Source: Halobacillus massiliensis
GTDB taxonomy: Bacteria; Bacillota; Bacilli; Bacillales; Halobacillaceae
Direction of reading: 5' to 3'
Assembly: GCF_900166625.1 (NCBI RefSeq)
Contig: NZ_LT800499.1
Span: forward strand, 938,686 to 971,556
DNA: 32,871 nt
Positions 1-7,721 of the stretch are shown piece by piece. The notes under the pieces were generated by a model. It ran no database searches. It saw only the letters and a program-made list of their open reading frames with translations, and was not told where the DNA came from. The position numbers and the translations under genes are program-made. Every line of letters begins with the position of its first letter. The first letter of the stretch is position 1.

Positions 1-557
1 ACCGTTGTGTTTAAAGCATCAATCGCTGTATTACCCGTAACAAAAATATGGTCAGCCGGCTTATTTTCTTCAAGCAGATTATCGCGCGACTTATTCGTTG
101 GAGCAAAATGAAGATCAGCCATAATTCCTGTGAGCTGGCGGTTCATTTCCTCAGGGTAAGGGGAATACTTATCCCATGTTCGCAGTCCTGCTTCAACGTG
201 GCCAACTGGAATTTGATTATAGTAAGCAGCAAGCGATGCAGCAAAAGTCGTCGTAGTGTCTCCGTGAACTAAAACGATATCCGGCTTCGCTTCCTTCAAG
301 ACATCATCCAGCCCTTCAAGCGCACGGGTTGTTACCTGTGCGAGCGTCTGACGGTCTTTCATAATATTCAAATCAAAATCAGGTTTTATTTTAAAAATAT
401 CAAGCACCTGATCAAGCATCTCCCTATGCTGAGCGGTTACCGTTACGATAGGCTCAAACTGTTCCGTTCTCTTCTTTAATTCTAAAACGAGAGGAGCCAT
501 TTTAATCGCTTCCGGACGAGTGCCGAAAATAATCATAACCTTAAGCTTTTTTGACAA
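1..557 (-). CDS. wecB: UDP-N-acetylglucosamine 2-epimerase (non-hydrolysing), partial
   Basis: This is the N-terminal half (185 codons) of the epimerase that interconverts UDP-GlcNAc and UDP-ManNAc in the cytoplasm, supplying ManNAc for teichoic acid linkage units or capsule. The reading frame runs off the left edge. Visible family hallmarks are the N-terminal [10 protein letters not shown] nucleotide-binding loop, [19 protein letters not shown] and the VEAGLRTW segment. The start is TTG at 557, chosen because AGGAGGAA lies seven bases upstream at 563-570; the first ATG is internal at codon 8. The gene is transcribed away from the polysaccharide polymerase/ligase-type gene at 1397, so the two probably belong to the same envelope-glycan locus but not to the same operon. 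Confidence 0.93.
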   Translation of the reverse strand, partial: MSKKLKVMIIFGTRPEAIKMAPLVLELKKRTEQFEPIVTVTAQHREMLDQVLDIFKIKPDFDLNIMKDRQTLAQVTTRALEGLDDVLKEAKPDIVLVHGDTTTTFAASLAAYYNQIPVGHVEAGLRTWDKYSPYPEEMNRQLTGIMADLHFAPTNKSRDNLLEENKPADHIFVTGNTAIDALNTT

Positions 558-1396
558 TTAAATTCCTCCTATAATATGTAAGAATATAGTTTCCTTAAAA
601 TTAATATCTTTTATGTTAAGGATCTATACCTAATTTAATCATATATAGAATTCTAATAATACCTCTAGAAGTAATTGTTTGAAAAAATTTGAAAATCTTT
701 TTAGTATAAAATGTAAAAAGATACTAATTATAATTGAAAATTTAAATGTTTGAATAGCTTACAAGATATGATGTATAAAAATTATATTTACGTAAATTAG
801 AGTGTTTCATGATTGTATCTCATTTAAATTATCTGTTACAGTCATAAATTCAACGCCTCCTTTTTATTTGTCCTTTAATACATTCCTTTCTCAATACCTA
901 TACTATACCTTCTTAAGTGACTTAGGTGATACTTTGGGGGAAATTAAAATGCCTGCAAAAGTAAGCTTTTCCAAACATAATGTAACCTACTTTATGTCTT
1001 ACCAGTCCCTGGTATAATATATAATGAAAACTATTCAGCCTTAAAAAGATGAAGTATTCCCAAATGTTAGAGGAGAATCATGAGAGGAATGACGTACTGA
1101 TTTTTTCCAATGTCATTCTAAACATATGATGAAAACAATTATTATATAGAAGTATCCAGGTGATGCTTGAATTACATGGCATACAGTTTATGGGATATCG
1201 TTAATTTAAATATTCAATAGTATGGTTTAATAATGATTTAGTTGGAGTAGATTAAGATGGTCATTTTATGCTTACATTAAATCAATTGGATCAACTATAT
1301 TTAGAAAGTTCAAAGGTTAAAAATAAAAAAATCTCCTATTGTTGGGAATGAATTGTTATAATGACATTCATAAACAAACACATGGGAGATTTTAAA
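558..1396. other. AT-rich intergenic region between divergent genes
   Basis: About 840 bases without a convincing gene. It holds the upstream region of the epimerase (minus) and of the 1397 gene (plus). A 22-codon frame at 949-1017 has GGGGG before its ATG but no recognisable product. An extended -10 (TGgTATAAT, 1010-1018) overlaps the end of that frame, and a GAATGAC/GTCATTC inverted repeat (1087-1093 with 1112-1118) follows. A non-coding leader RNA or decayed sequence are both possible. I could not assign a function. Confidence 0.4.
1354..1362 (+). promoter_or_regulatory. Extended -10 promoter of the 1397 gene
   Basis: TGtTATAAT is an exact extended -10 element. No good -35 sits 16-18 bases upstream, which is typical for extended -10 promoters. 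The ATG at 1361 overlaps this box, so it cannot be the translation start if the promoter is used; transcription would begin near 1369 and leave a short leader carrying the GGGAG site at 1384-1388. Confidence 0.5.
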
Positions 1397-2644
1397 ATGA
1401 AGTTTATGAGAATGTTTTTGAGTGGTGAATTTCTATTCGCTGTTTATCTTTTTTCAAGCACGATCAAACTGGCTTTTAATGATATATTGCCTGCATTTGT
1501 GGATTTAACAGCGATCTTTTTATTATTGTCATTACTAGCAGGATTAAAGAAAAGTATATATGAAGGCATTCCTAAAAGAGTTATATTTCCTTCAGGATTA
1601 TATGCTGCGATATGTTTAATTATGTTAGTTAGCATATTTTACTCAACGAGCGAAAACTATGCAATAACAAAAGTAATTGAATTTATTGTATTAACAGGAT
1701 GGTCTTTTATAGGTGGTTTCTTTTTAGTAAGGGATCACCAATCTCTAAGACAATTCCTAAAGTATTTGTTATTTATCGCAGTTGGCGTATCTTTGTATGT
1801 TTTGTGGAGCTATTTCAACTCACCGAATTTAGACGTAGGTAGAGTTGGTGTTGCCGGGGGAAGTGTATTAGGGTTAGCAAAAATAACAGGTATGGGATCA
1901 ATCATAATTTTACTTCTTTATTATTACGGTCGATCTTCTAAGAAAGAAAAGGTGTTCTCGGCCTTTGCTCTTGGAATAATGGGATTTGTACTACTATTAA
2001 CAGGTTCACGTATGGCCCTGATTGCTTTAGGGTTTACGGTATTACTCGTGTTTATCCTATCGTTAGACTTCACACAAAAAGACATTAAGATTAAAAAAAG
2101 AGTATTAAAACTATTACCTTTAATTCCTCTAGCAGGAATTGCTGGATTTGTTTTGTACCGAAATGGAACAATTGATACTCTCCTTATTCGAATTGGTTAT
2201 TTATTCAATCAGCAAAGCAACTCAAATTCAGTATCAGGTAGGTTGGAACGTTATCAAGTAGCTTGGGATATGTTTTCTAATTCCCCTCTTATGGGTAATG
2301 GAATCGGAAGTTTCGCCATAGAATATACAGGAATAGATCAGAGGAATTATCCGCATAACATATTTTTAGAATTTATGAGTGAAATGGGCACAGTTGGGTT
2401 TATTTTATTCTTAGTTTTGCTATTAAGCTCTTTTTTAGCAATATTTAGGATGGTATGGATTAGAAAAATAACCCCTGAAAAACTATGTGTGATATTATTG
2501 CTTGTCTTTCAACTTATCAACGTAAACACAACTGGTGATTTTAACGACAATCGTATTTTCTTTGCTCTTCTAGGTCTGACATTAACTATCAGCAGTATAA
2601 AAGTTCAAGGAAGCAACTTAGTTAAACAAGTTAAGGTAGCTTAG
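1397..2644 (+). CDS. O-antigen ligase/Wzy-type polymerase-like membrane protein
   Basis: A 415-residue polytopic membrane protein with about ten hydrophobic segments. A long extracytoplasmic loop in the C-terminal half contains the family signature region YPHNIFLEFMSEMG (Wzy_C / O-antigen ligase fold, in which the HN..LE motif is characteristic), preceded by SGRLERYQVAWDMF and GNGIGSF. Such proteins polymerise or transfer lipid-linked glycans at the outer face of the membrane; in Gram-positives they serve capsule, exopolysaccharide or teichuronic-type polymers. I chose ATG 1397 because GGGAG precedes it by eight bases; the in-frame ATG at 1361 lies inside the promoter. Its substrate cannot be read from the sequence, but the neighbouring ManNAc-forming epimerase fits surface glycan synthesis. 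It appears monocistronic. Confidence 0.8.
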   Translation: MKFMRMFLSGEFLFAVYLFSSTIKLAFNDILPAFVDLTAIFLLLSLLAGLKKSIYEGIPKRVIFPSGLYAAICLIMLVSIFYSTSENYAITKVIEFIVLTGWSFIGGFFLVRDHQSLRQFLKYLLFIAVGVSLYVLWSYFNSPNLDVGRVGVAGGSVLGLAKITGMGSIIILLLYYYGRSSKKEKVFSAFALGIMGFVLLLTGSRMALIALGFTVLLVFILSLDFTQKDIKIKKRVLKLLPLIPLAGIAGFVLYRNGTIDTLLIRIGYLFNQQSNSNSVSGRLERYQVAWDMFSNSPLMGNGIGSFAIEYTGIDQRNYPHNIFLEFMSEMGTVGFILFLVLLLSSFLAIFRMVWIRKITPEKLCVILLLVFQLINVNTTGDFNDNRIFFALLGLTLTISSIKVQGSNLVKQVKVA

Positions 2645-3153
2645 TAGGAAAGAAAATGCTTATGATTCGAGACTTTTAGGGAAATTAATACTTAGTATTG
2701 AAATACAATTTTGGAGTTTTTGAAGACTTCATGACTAAGAGAATGAACCTAAAGGAAGTGGATTTAACAAAACTATTAATCCCTAAAAAATTCCTGAATT
2801 TTGGGGTCAGACACTCATTACGTTAGAAGAATAAAGGATGACGTAGCGCCATTGACCGGTTGGTGTTATGTTCTTCTTATCAGTTATATATGTGTATATC
2901 AGCATATAGGCATTTATGGAATTCGTGATCTGCCCCTGTACGTTAAATTTGCTAAGGAACCATGTTTTGATAAGTATTAGAGCAAAGACCTCCGGTTTCA
3001 GATCTGTTGTCGTGAATAAAGTAAATTTGTATCGGGCAAATTAGCAGTTTAATGGACTACAGACAGGGGAAAATCAAAATTCCGTTTTTGAGGGCGGTGC
3101 TATCATTGCTTACACTAAATACACCGAAGGACAGCTTTTGAGGAGGTAAGGGG
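2645..3153. other. Intergenic region with repeat-like remnants
   Basis: No gene is supported. A perfect AATACT-t-AGTATT palindrome sits at about 2686-2698. A GGGGTCAGACAC string near 2809-2820, followed by an AGAAGAA/TTCTTCT inverted pair (about 2826-2878) and an internal CCA/TGG hairpin, resembles the structured flanks of REP-type transposases. This suggests it is the decayed left flank of the transposase relic at 3154. Confidence 0.35.
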
Positions 3154-3644
3154 ATGGCGAGAAAACCAAGGATTTGGTATCCGGGAGCTATGTACCACGT
3201 GATGGCACGCGGGAATCGAAGGGGAGATCTATTTTACTATCATGCAGATTTTGAGGAATATAAAAAACTGCTGGTTTGGTGCTAGAAAGAATTTCCTTTC
3301 CATCTTCATGCGTATTGTTTAATGACCAATCATGTCCACCTTTTATAAGAAACTCGGCATCTTTCCCCTGGAGAAAGTATGAAAGCTTTGCACACAAATA
3401 TGCCATTTACTTTAATAAACGGCATAAGGTGAGTGGTCACTTGTTTCAAGGCAGGTACCATGCAACGTTAATTGACACGAACCAGTATTTCTTAGAAGCA
3501 AGCAAATATATTCATTTAAATCCTCTGGAAGCGAACATGGTAGCTTTAGCTGCTGCTTATCCCTACAGTAGTTATGCTGTCTACTTGGATCCTCACCCAG
3601 AGGGGGAGTGTGTATCTACAGAGAGGGGAGTTACTTGCTTATGA
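3154..3644 (+). pseudogene. Broken REP-associated tyrosine transposase (IS200-like Y1 family)
   Basis: The frame opens after AGGAGG (3141-3146) with MARKPRIWYPGAMYHVMARG, the conserved N-terminus of Y1_Tnp/TnpA_REP proteins. It is interrupted by in-frame TAG (3283-3285), continues as KEFPFHLHAYCLMTNHVHLL with the HxH (HVH) metal-binding motif, hits a second in-frame TAA (3346-3348), and then loses one base near 3388-3392. The +1-shifted continuation reads KYAIYFNKRH, GHLFQGRYHA and YIHLNP, which are all expected in order for this family; the family's C-terminal part is not recognisable after about 3600. The enzymes normally nick and join single-stranded DNA at palindromic ends. With three lesions this copy is inactive. 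Confidence 0.9.
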
Positions 3645-3942
3645 TGGGGCAAGGCTTCGCGTACTGGGGATATGCTATGATCTCCGTCATGTTATGATGG
3701 GAAATCGTTCGATTAAGCGTGTGGGAAATGGGTTGGATCGAGAGAAAATGCGACACTTATCTATCGTTGCAAGTGAAGAAAATCTCTAATTATCAATTCA
3801 AGTTCTATGGCCGGAGCTATTATTTGTAACGATAGCTCTCAAAGACTTTATTAAGGAATATGCAGGCCAAAACGCCCGACAGACAAGCAGTTACTTAGAG
3901 CATCTTAAGAATATTTGGAGGGAGGAAATAGCTCACATTCGA

Positions 3943-4266
3943 ATGTTTCAATCTCAAATAGCTAAAGCAATAGCTTCTATGGTTCCTGCTTCCTCCTATA
4001 CACGTATGATGAACCTGCTGAATAAGAATGATTACTGGACAAAGGGCTACACCACTCAATATGTGGATGTGTTAAACAGCAAGTTTATAGATATGGATGC
4101 AGAAGAACGCGAAAAACAACTAACAATTATAGCGAAGCGGTTAACAGAAACTGGGGAGGAGTATAAGGAAGTAGAGGAAGTGGTGTTAGAAGCTGCACAC
4201 AAATATCAATGCTCTCCAGAGGATATTCAGCTCAATGTGCATTACCCAGAAGAAATTGATTGGTAA
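3943..4266 (+). CDS. Orphan helical protein, probably N-terminally truncated
   Basis: The 107-residue product is hydrophilic and helix-rich, with an acidic C-terminal half (DMDAEEREKQL, EEYKEVEEVVLEAAHKY). I do not recognise a family. The first ATG is 3943, but the same frame is open back to a stop at 3787-3789, and the extra segment (for example FIKEYAGQNARQTSSYLEHL) reads like real protein. No start codon with a ribosome binding site exists in that extension; the GGAGG at 3917-3925 is in-frame coding sequence and too far from the ATG. The likeliest reading is a gene whose 5' end was lost, perhaps by the adjacent transposase relic. It may therefore be non-functional. Confidence 0.5.
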   Translation: MFQSQIAKAIASMVPASSYTRMMNLLNKNDYWTKGYTTQYVDVLNSKFIDMDAEEREKQLTIIAKRLTETGEEYKEVEEVVLEAAHKYQCSPEDIQLNVHYPEEIDW

Positions 4267-4289
4267 CCCATAGAGTTCTAACCCCAATA

Positions 4290-4526
4290 TCAATTCAAAT
4301 AATATTCTTTAAAGCACTCAATCATTTCTATATTTAAATCCATATCATAGGTTCCTTTTATTATATTCACCCAATCCCTTATGAGTAGCTGTTGCATCTC
4401 TCTATCAGGAATGGACATGATTTCATTTGTGTAATAAAGAAAGGTGAACTTACTCTCCTTATCATAAATATGTATGCTCCTCATACCTTTTTCGTCTAAT
4501 TGAGTATGTAAGATCGTATATCGCAT
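4290..4526 (-). CDS. Small conserved-looking hypothetical protein
   Basis: A 78-residue protein beginning MRYTILHTQLDEKGM. A GGAGG motif lies eight bases upstream of its ATG on the minus strand. The composition is mixed alpha/beta with no membrane segment or signal peptide; the C-terminal half (DWVNIIKGTYDMDLNIEMI) looks amphipathic. I recognise no family. It converges with the orphan at 3943-4266, with only 23 bases between the stops, and sits in a decayed accessory region. Confidence 0.6.
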   Translation of the reverse strand: MRYTILHTQLDEKGMRSIHIYDKESKFTFLYYTNEIMSIPDREMQQLLIRDWVNIIKGTYDMDLNIEMIECFKEYYLN

Positions 4527-4843
4527 TAAATGATTCCTCCATTTGCTATTAAATTTTTTATCTGGGATTAAATTTGTACTTTTTGAAAGGATTATTTAAG
4601 GTGGGGTTTTTAAAACAAGGGATTTTGAATTTTTAGAAATGTAGGATTATGGTGATTAAGAGGATCATCAGTGTGTATAATCCTCTGCTAGGGTTTTTGG
4701 TAATTTTATAAAGTGGATAGAGGCGATCCTCTAGCTATTGGGGGATTTAAAAATGAATGGAATGGAGAGAAAGCGGCTTTTTATAGTTGCTTTTTTATTC
4801 AGCTCCTTTCATTTGGTATAAATTCTTAAGAGCCATTCTCTTC
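4527..4843. other. Structured intergenic region (possible small RNA)
   Basis: This gap holds stacked hairpins: AGGATTAT (4643-4650) with ATAATCCT (4677-4684) enclosing a smaller TGAT/ATCA stem, then TAGAGG-cgat-CCTCTA (4718-4733), then a terminator-like hairpin (4771-4796). A weak TTGAAT (4625-4630)/TATGGT (4648-4653) promoter with a 17-base spacer precedes them. A 22-codon hydrophobic frame (4753-4821, MNGMERKRLFIVAFLFSSFH) with GGGGGA upstream overlaps the terminator, so the RNA and peptide readings exclude each other. Confidence 0.35.
4771..4796 (+). terminator. Probable rho-independent terminator
   Basis: AAGCGGCT pairs with AGTTGCTT using two G-U wobbles and is followed by a run of six T. 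No protein gene lies directly upstream on this strand, so it may end a small RNA. Confidence 0.45.
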
Positions 4844-5146
4844 CTATTCCTTCTCATCTTTCGTTAGGTGTTCTTTTGAGGTTTGAAACTTCACACCTAA
4901 TATTATACATTCCCCTCCTAGTGCGTCATTGAGGTTAAACATGTTGTCCATAGAAGGGAATTTATCCCCCGTTTCAATATTGCTTATGAAAGTAGGGGAG
5001 ACCCTAATTGCTTCTGCGAGTTCTTCCTGAGTGAGGTTCATTTCTATCCGTCTGTTTCGAACGGCAGTCCCAAATAACTGTCTTCTTTTCTTCATCATAT
5101 TTTTACTCATACCAGAATTTTCTTCTTCAACGGCAGAAAGTTCCAT
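4844..5146 (-). CDS. XRE-family helix-turn-helix regulator
   Basis: A 100-residue DNA-binding protein. Residues about 25-80 form a HTH_3/Cro-C1 domain, with RNRRIEMNLTQEELAEAIRV as helices 1-2 and SPTFISNIETGDKFPSMDNM carrying the recognition helix and the typical SxIExGxxxPS turn. The C-terminal tail is short and charged, with no sensor domain visible. The start is uncertain: ATG 5146 has a poor ribosome binding site, and ATG 5110 (MSKNMMKKRR) has a purine-rich but equally weak one. The gene is divergent from the cortex-hydrolase-like gene at 5386, and an ATAACA/TGTTAT repeat lies between them, so it may control itself or that neighbour. Confidence 0.85.
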   Translation of the reverse strand: MELSAVEEENSGMSKNMMKKRRQLFGTAVRNRRIEMNLTQEELAEAIRVSPTFISNIETGDKFPSMDNMFNLNDALGGECIILGVKFQTSKEHLTKDEKE

Positions 5147-5263
5147 AAACTCAGGGTGAAGTTTTTACACTAGTTGGATATTTCCGCTGTTTTTTAAAAG
5201 AAACTTCAACAAGTGAGCTTTTTTTCGGTCTAGGGCTTAGGAAATAAACAAATGAATGATTGG

Positions 5264-5283
5264 ATAACAGTTTCTCTTGTTAT
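5264..5283. promoter_or_regulatory. Inverted repeat between xre and sleB-like genes
   Basis: ATAACA (5264-5269) and TGTTAT (5278-5283) are perfect arms separated by eight bases. The position between two divergent genes, one of them an XRE regulator, makes it a reasonable operator candidate; nothing else supports it. Confidence 0.3.
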
Positions 5284-5385
5284 GACAATACTTTTAGACT
5301 TTTCCTCCTGTTTATCCATTAATCCGTTTTATGGCTGATCGACAGGGTACGTGGCCTATAGGCTTTTACATAAGGAGGAAGGTTT

Positions 5386-6012
5386 ATGAAAAGATATTTG
5401 ATCGTATTTACTATGCTATTATTTACTGCTTCATTTTCCCCAAAAGAAACATCGGCTCAATCTATTTTATCGAACGGAAGTCAGGGACAAGCGGTGACAG
5501 CTGCACAGGAACAGTTGACGAAACTGGGCTATTTGGATGTTGCACCGACTGGGTATTTTGGAACATTAACTGAAACAGCAGTCCAGCAGTTTCAACAAGA
5601 CTTTAACTTATCTGCAGATGGAGTGCTGGGACCTCAAACATCCTATCGCCTTGTTGAAATGGAGAAAGTGGCACGTATTGTGAATGGAGAAGCACGTGGA
5701 GAGTCGTATGAAGGAAAAGTGGCTGTGGCAGCTGTTATTAAAAACCGTGTGAATTCTTCCGAGTTTCCTTCAACGATTGAGGGTGTGATTTATCAGACGA
5801 ACGGGTTCACTCCTGTAGCAAACGGCCAGTATGGGTTGAGCCCAAACAGGGATGCTTACCAGGCAGTGAAGGATGCGTGGCGTGGCTGGGATCCAAGTAA
5901 TGGATCCACATACTTTTACAATCCTCACACCTCGACTTCCCAATGGATATTTGACAATACCATCTCTCATAAAAGAATCGGCAGTCATCTCTTTGCACAC
6001 TATGCGGAGTAG
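5386..6012 (+). CDS. SleB-type spore cortex-lytic hydrolase with peptidoglycan-binding domain
   Basis: A 208-residue exported protein. Residues 1-24 are a signal peptide (cleavage likely after TSA), 28-90 a PG_binding_1 domain (GSQGQAVTAAQEQLTKLGYL, GTLTETAVQQFQ, GVLGPQT), and about 93-205 a Hydrolase_2/SleB-CwlJ catalytic domain with the EARGE motif (predicted catalytic Glu102), the AAVIKNRV and YNP segments. Family members are lytic transglycosylases that cut muramic-lactam cortex peptidoglycan during germination. AAGGAGGAA precedes the ATG at the right spacing. No ypeB partner follows, so it may be a SleL/SleB accessory copy or a vegetative or sporulation wall hydrolase rather than the principal SleB, which is usually longer and paired with YpeB. 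Confidence 0.88.
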   Translation: MKRYLIVFTMLLFTASFSPKETSAQSILSNGSQGQAVTAAQEQLTKLGYLDVAPTGYFGTLTETAVQQFQQDFNLSADGVLGPQTSYRLVEMEKVARIVNGEARGESYEGKVAVAAVIKNRVNSSEFPSTIEGVIYQTNGFTPVANGQYGLSPNRDAYQAVKDAWRGWDPSNGSTYFYNPHTSTSQWIFDNTISHKRIGSHLFAHYAE

Positions 6013-6024
6013 GGGGTTAATCTC

Positions 6025-6052
6025 TTGACCGATCGGTGAAGTGGAGTACAAT
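6025..6052 (+). promoter_or_regulatory. SigA-type promoter with embedded palindromic operator
   Basis: TTGACC (6025-6030) and TACAAT (6047-6052) are separated by 16 bases. TTGACCGATCGGTGAA (6025-6040) is a 16-base dyad with one mismatched pair and a perfect ACCGATCGGT core, covering the -35 box and spacer. The shape matches TetR-family operators. A repressor bound here would block RNA polymerase. No TetR gene is in the window. Confidence 0.6.
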
Positions 6053-6085
6053 AAAGCGTATACACTCGTGGAGGGAGAGGGCAAA

Positions 6086-7063
6086 ATGAAGCCAAAAGTT
6101 TACATAGCAAAACCCGTCTCACAGGAAGTAGAGAACTATATCGCCGAACACTGTGATTACAAAATGTGGAGGGAAGAAAACAACATTCCAACAGATGTCC
6201 TGATGAAAGAAATTCAGGATGTTGATGGATTGATGATTCCTAAAGCGAAGGTCGATGAAAACTTTATAGAAAAGGCGTCTCACCTGAAGGTCATCAGCCA
6301 TATTGCCGTCGGATATGAAACGTTAGACACAGATCTTATGGCTGAGCACAACATTATCGGCACGCATACGCCTTATGTACTTGATGACACTGTAGCGGAT
6401 TTAATCTTTGGCTTAATGTTGAGTAGTGCTCGAAGAATCAGTCATCTCGATCGATATGTGAAAGATGGAAAATGGATCAAATTAGATGATCCTTACTTTT
6501 TATCAAAAGATGTTCATCATGCGACATTAGGGATTATCGGTATGGGACGAATCGGTGAACAGGTAGCCAAGCGGGCTGCCCTTGGATTTGATATGAACGT
6601 CCTGTATCATAACCGCAGCGCCCGTCCAGAGGCCGAAGAGAAATACGGCTTACAGAGAGAATCGATGGAAGGGCTTCTTGAGAAATCAGACTTTGTATTA
6701 GCGATGGTGCCGCTCACAGACGAGACTCGTCAGCTGATTGGAGAGAAGGAATTTAACTTAATGAAGCAAGACGCCATTTTCATTAATGCCGCCCGTGGAC
6801 AGGTCGTCGATGAGCAGGCGCTTATCAAAGCCTTGCAGGAAGGATCCATCGGGGGAGCAGGCTTAGATGTGTTTGAAGAAGAACCGATGCCTTTAGATAA
6901 CCCGCTGCTTCAATTGGACAATGTCGTCACAACGCCACATATCGGGTCCGCAACCGCCAAGGTGCGTGAAGCGATGGCAATGAAAGCGGCGGAGAACCTG
7001 GTAGCCGGGGTTACGGGTCGAAAGCCGGAGAATGTAGTGAAAGAGCTGCAGCATTTAGTTTAA
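6086..7063 (+). CDS. D-isomer-specific 2-hydroxyacid dehydrogenase (glycerate/glyoxylate reductase-like)
   Basis: A 325-residue cytosolic NAD(P)H-dependent reductase of the D-2-hydroxyacid dehydrogenase family. The Rossmann motif GIIGMGRIG lies at 149-157. The predicted catalytic triad is Arg237 in NAARGQVVDE, Glu264 in DVFEEEP and His285 in TTPHIGSAT. Closest by feel are glyoxylate/hydroxypyruvate (D-glycerate) reductases, but substrate specificity is not decided by these motifs. ATG 6086 is chosen because GGAGGGAG lies just upstream; the upstream in-frame GTG at 6041 lies within the promoter. It is a single-gene unit with its own promoter and a terminator at 7077. The operator in the promoter suggests induction by a metabolite through a repressor. 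Confidence 0.9.
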   Translation: MKPKVYIAKPVSQEVENYIAEHCDYKMWREENNIPTDVLMKEIQDVDGLMIPKAKVDENFIEKASHLKVISHIAVGYETLDTDLMAEHNIIGTHTPYVLDDTVADLIFGLMLSSARRISHLDRYVKDGKWIKLDDPYFLSKDVHHATLGIIGMGRIGEQVAKRAALGFDMNVLYHNRSARPEAEEKYGLQRESMEGLLEKSDFVLAMVPLTDETRQLIGEKEFNLMKQDAIFINAARGQVVDEQALIKALQEGSIGGAGLDVFEEEPMPLDNPLLQLDNVVTTPHIGSATAKVREAMAMKAAENLVAGVTGRKPENVVKELQHLV

Positions 7064-7076
7064 TAGAATAATGGAG

Positions 7077-7108
7077 AAGACAGCCTTTTTATAAGTGCTG
7101 TCTTTTTT
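7077..7108 (+). terminator. Rho-independent terminator
   Basis: AAGACAGC (7077-7084) pairs with GCTGTC (7097-7102) and runs into TTTTTT. It ends the hydroxyacid dehydrogenase unit 14 bases after its stop codon. Confidence 0.85.
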
Positions 7109-7252
7109 CTGCTCACTAAAATTTACAATGAGGAAAAAATGATAAACGTTAAATTTACGTTTCTCCAATAGTTTCATAATCTCCTGCTGATACACTACGT
7201 AATAAGGAGAAAGAATCTCCTGAATCTATAGGGGTTAGAAGGAGGAAGGATT

Positions 7253-7504
7253 ATGAAGAGTATAGGGAAACTATTTCTGATGTTTGCCGTATCCGTATTT
7301 TCCGAAAGACTCATTTGCTCGATCTGGCGTTTAAATGCACAGGAGTCCAAGACCATCCCTCCCCTCGACGCTGGCATAGTAGACGAAATTGCGCTGTCTG
7401 GCTGCTGGGACGAGAGGGAATTGCTTTACAGTGACAATGAAACGATAGCAGCCGGCAGATGGCATGATGGGGACACGAATGTTTTGACGCTACGCAAAAT
7501 GTGA
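7253..7504 (+). CDS. Small hypothetical protein
   Basis: An 83-residue frame preceded by a strong AAGGAGGAAGG site at the correct spacing. Residues 1-24 are hydrophobic with a positively charged start (MKSIGKLFLMFAVSVF), resembling a signal or anchor. The remainder is acidic and soluble (LDAGIVDEIALSGCWDEREL). No family recognised. It lies alone between two terminators, followed by a structured non-coding stretch. The strong ribosome binding site supports translation. Confidence 0.5.
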   Translation: MKSIGKLFLMFAVSVFSERLICSIWRLNAQESKTIPPLDAGIVDEIALSGCWDERELLYSDNETIAAGRWHDGDTNVLTLRKM

Positions 7505-7556
7505 GGCAGCACTCCCTGTGGTTAATGATCAGTAAATGCTCGCTCGAAAATAGAGG

Positions 7557-7591
7557 CCTGCCAGGCAGTAAAAGTTGCCTGGCACGGCAGG
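7557..7591 (+). repeat. Strong hairpin with alternative pairings
   Basis: TGCCAGGCA (7559-7567) and TGCCTGGCA (7576-7584) form a nine-base perfect stem with an eight-base loop. CCTGCC (7557-7562) can instead pair with GGCAGG (7586-7591), enclosing an AGGCA/TGCCT stem. No T run follows, so it is not a simple terminator; it could belong to an mRNA 3' region or a small RNA ending at 7643. Confidence 0.5.
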
Positions 7592-7618
7592 GATCCGAGG
7601 ATGTGGATTTGTTATGAT

Positions 7619-7643
7619 AGCCTTTGACAGAGGGCTTTTTTTG
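7619..7643 (+). terminator. Probable rho-independent terminator
   Basis: AGCCTT pairs with AGGGCT (one wobble) across a short loop and is followed by seven T. It would end the transcript carrying the 7253 gene and the hairpin at 7557. Confidence 0.6.
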
Positions 7644-7721
7644 TTGGAAAAGAATTTGGATTTGATGATAATTTACGAGTGAGGATTAATATCCTGTTTA
7701 GGAGACTCCCAGCCCTCGTTC

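Noticed and set aside
802-1017. 71-codon plus-strand frame upstream of the polysaccharide gene
   Set aside because: No ribosome binding site, AT-rich with an unconvincing composition; only its last 22 codons have an upstream GGGGG, which is mentioned under the gap.
5331-5573. 80-codon frame overlapping the start of the SleB-like gene
   Set aside because: It lies in another frame over a clear signal peptide and peptidoglycan-binding domain, so it is a shadow.
6041-6085. GTG at 6041 as start of the hydroxyacid dehydrogenase
   Set aside because: It overlaps the promoter spacer and -10 box and adds residues not typical of the family; ATG 6086 has a ribosome binding site.
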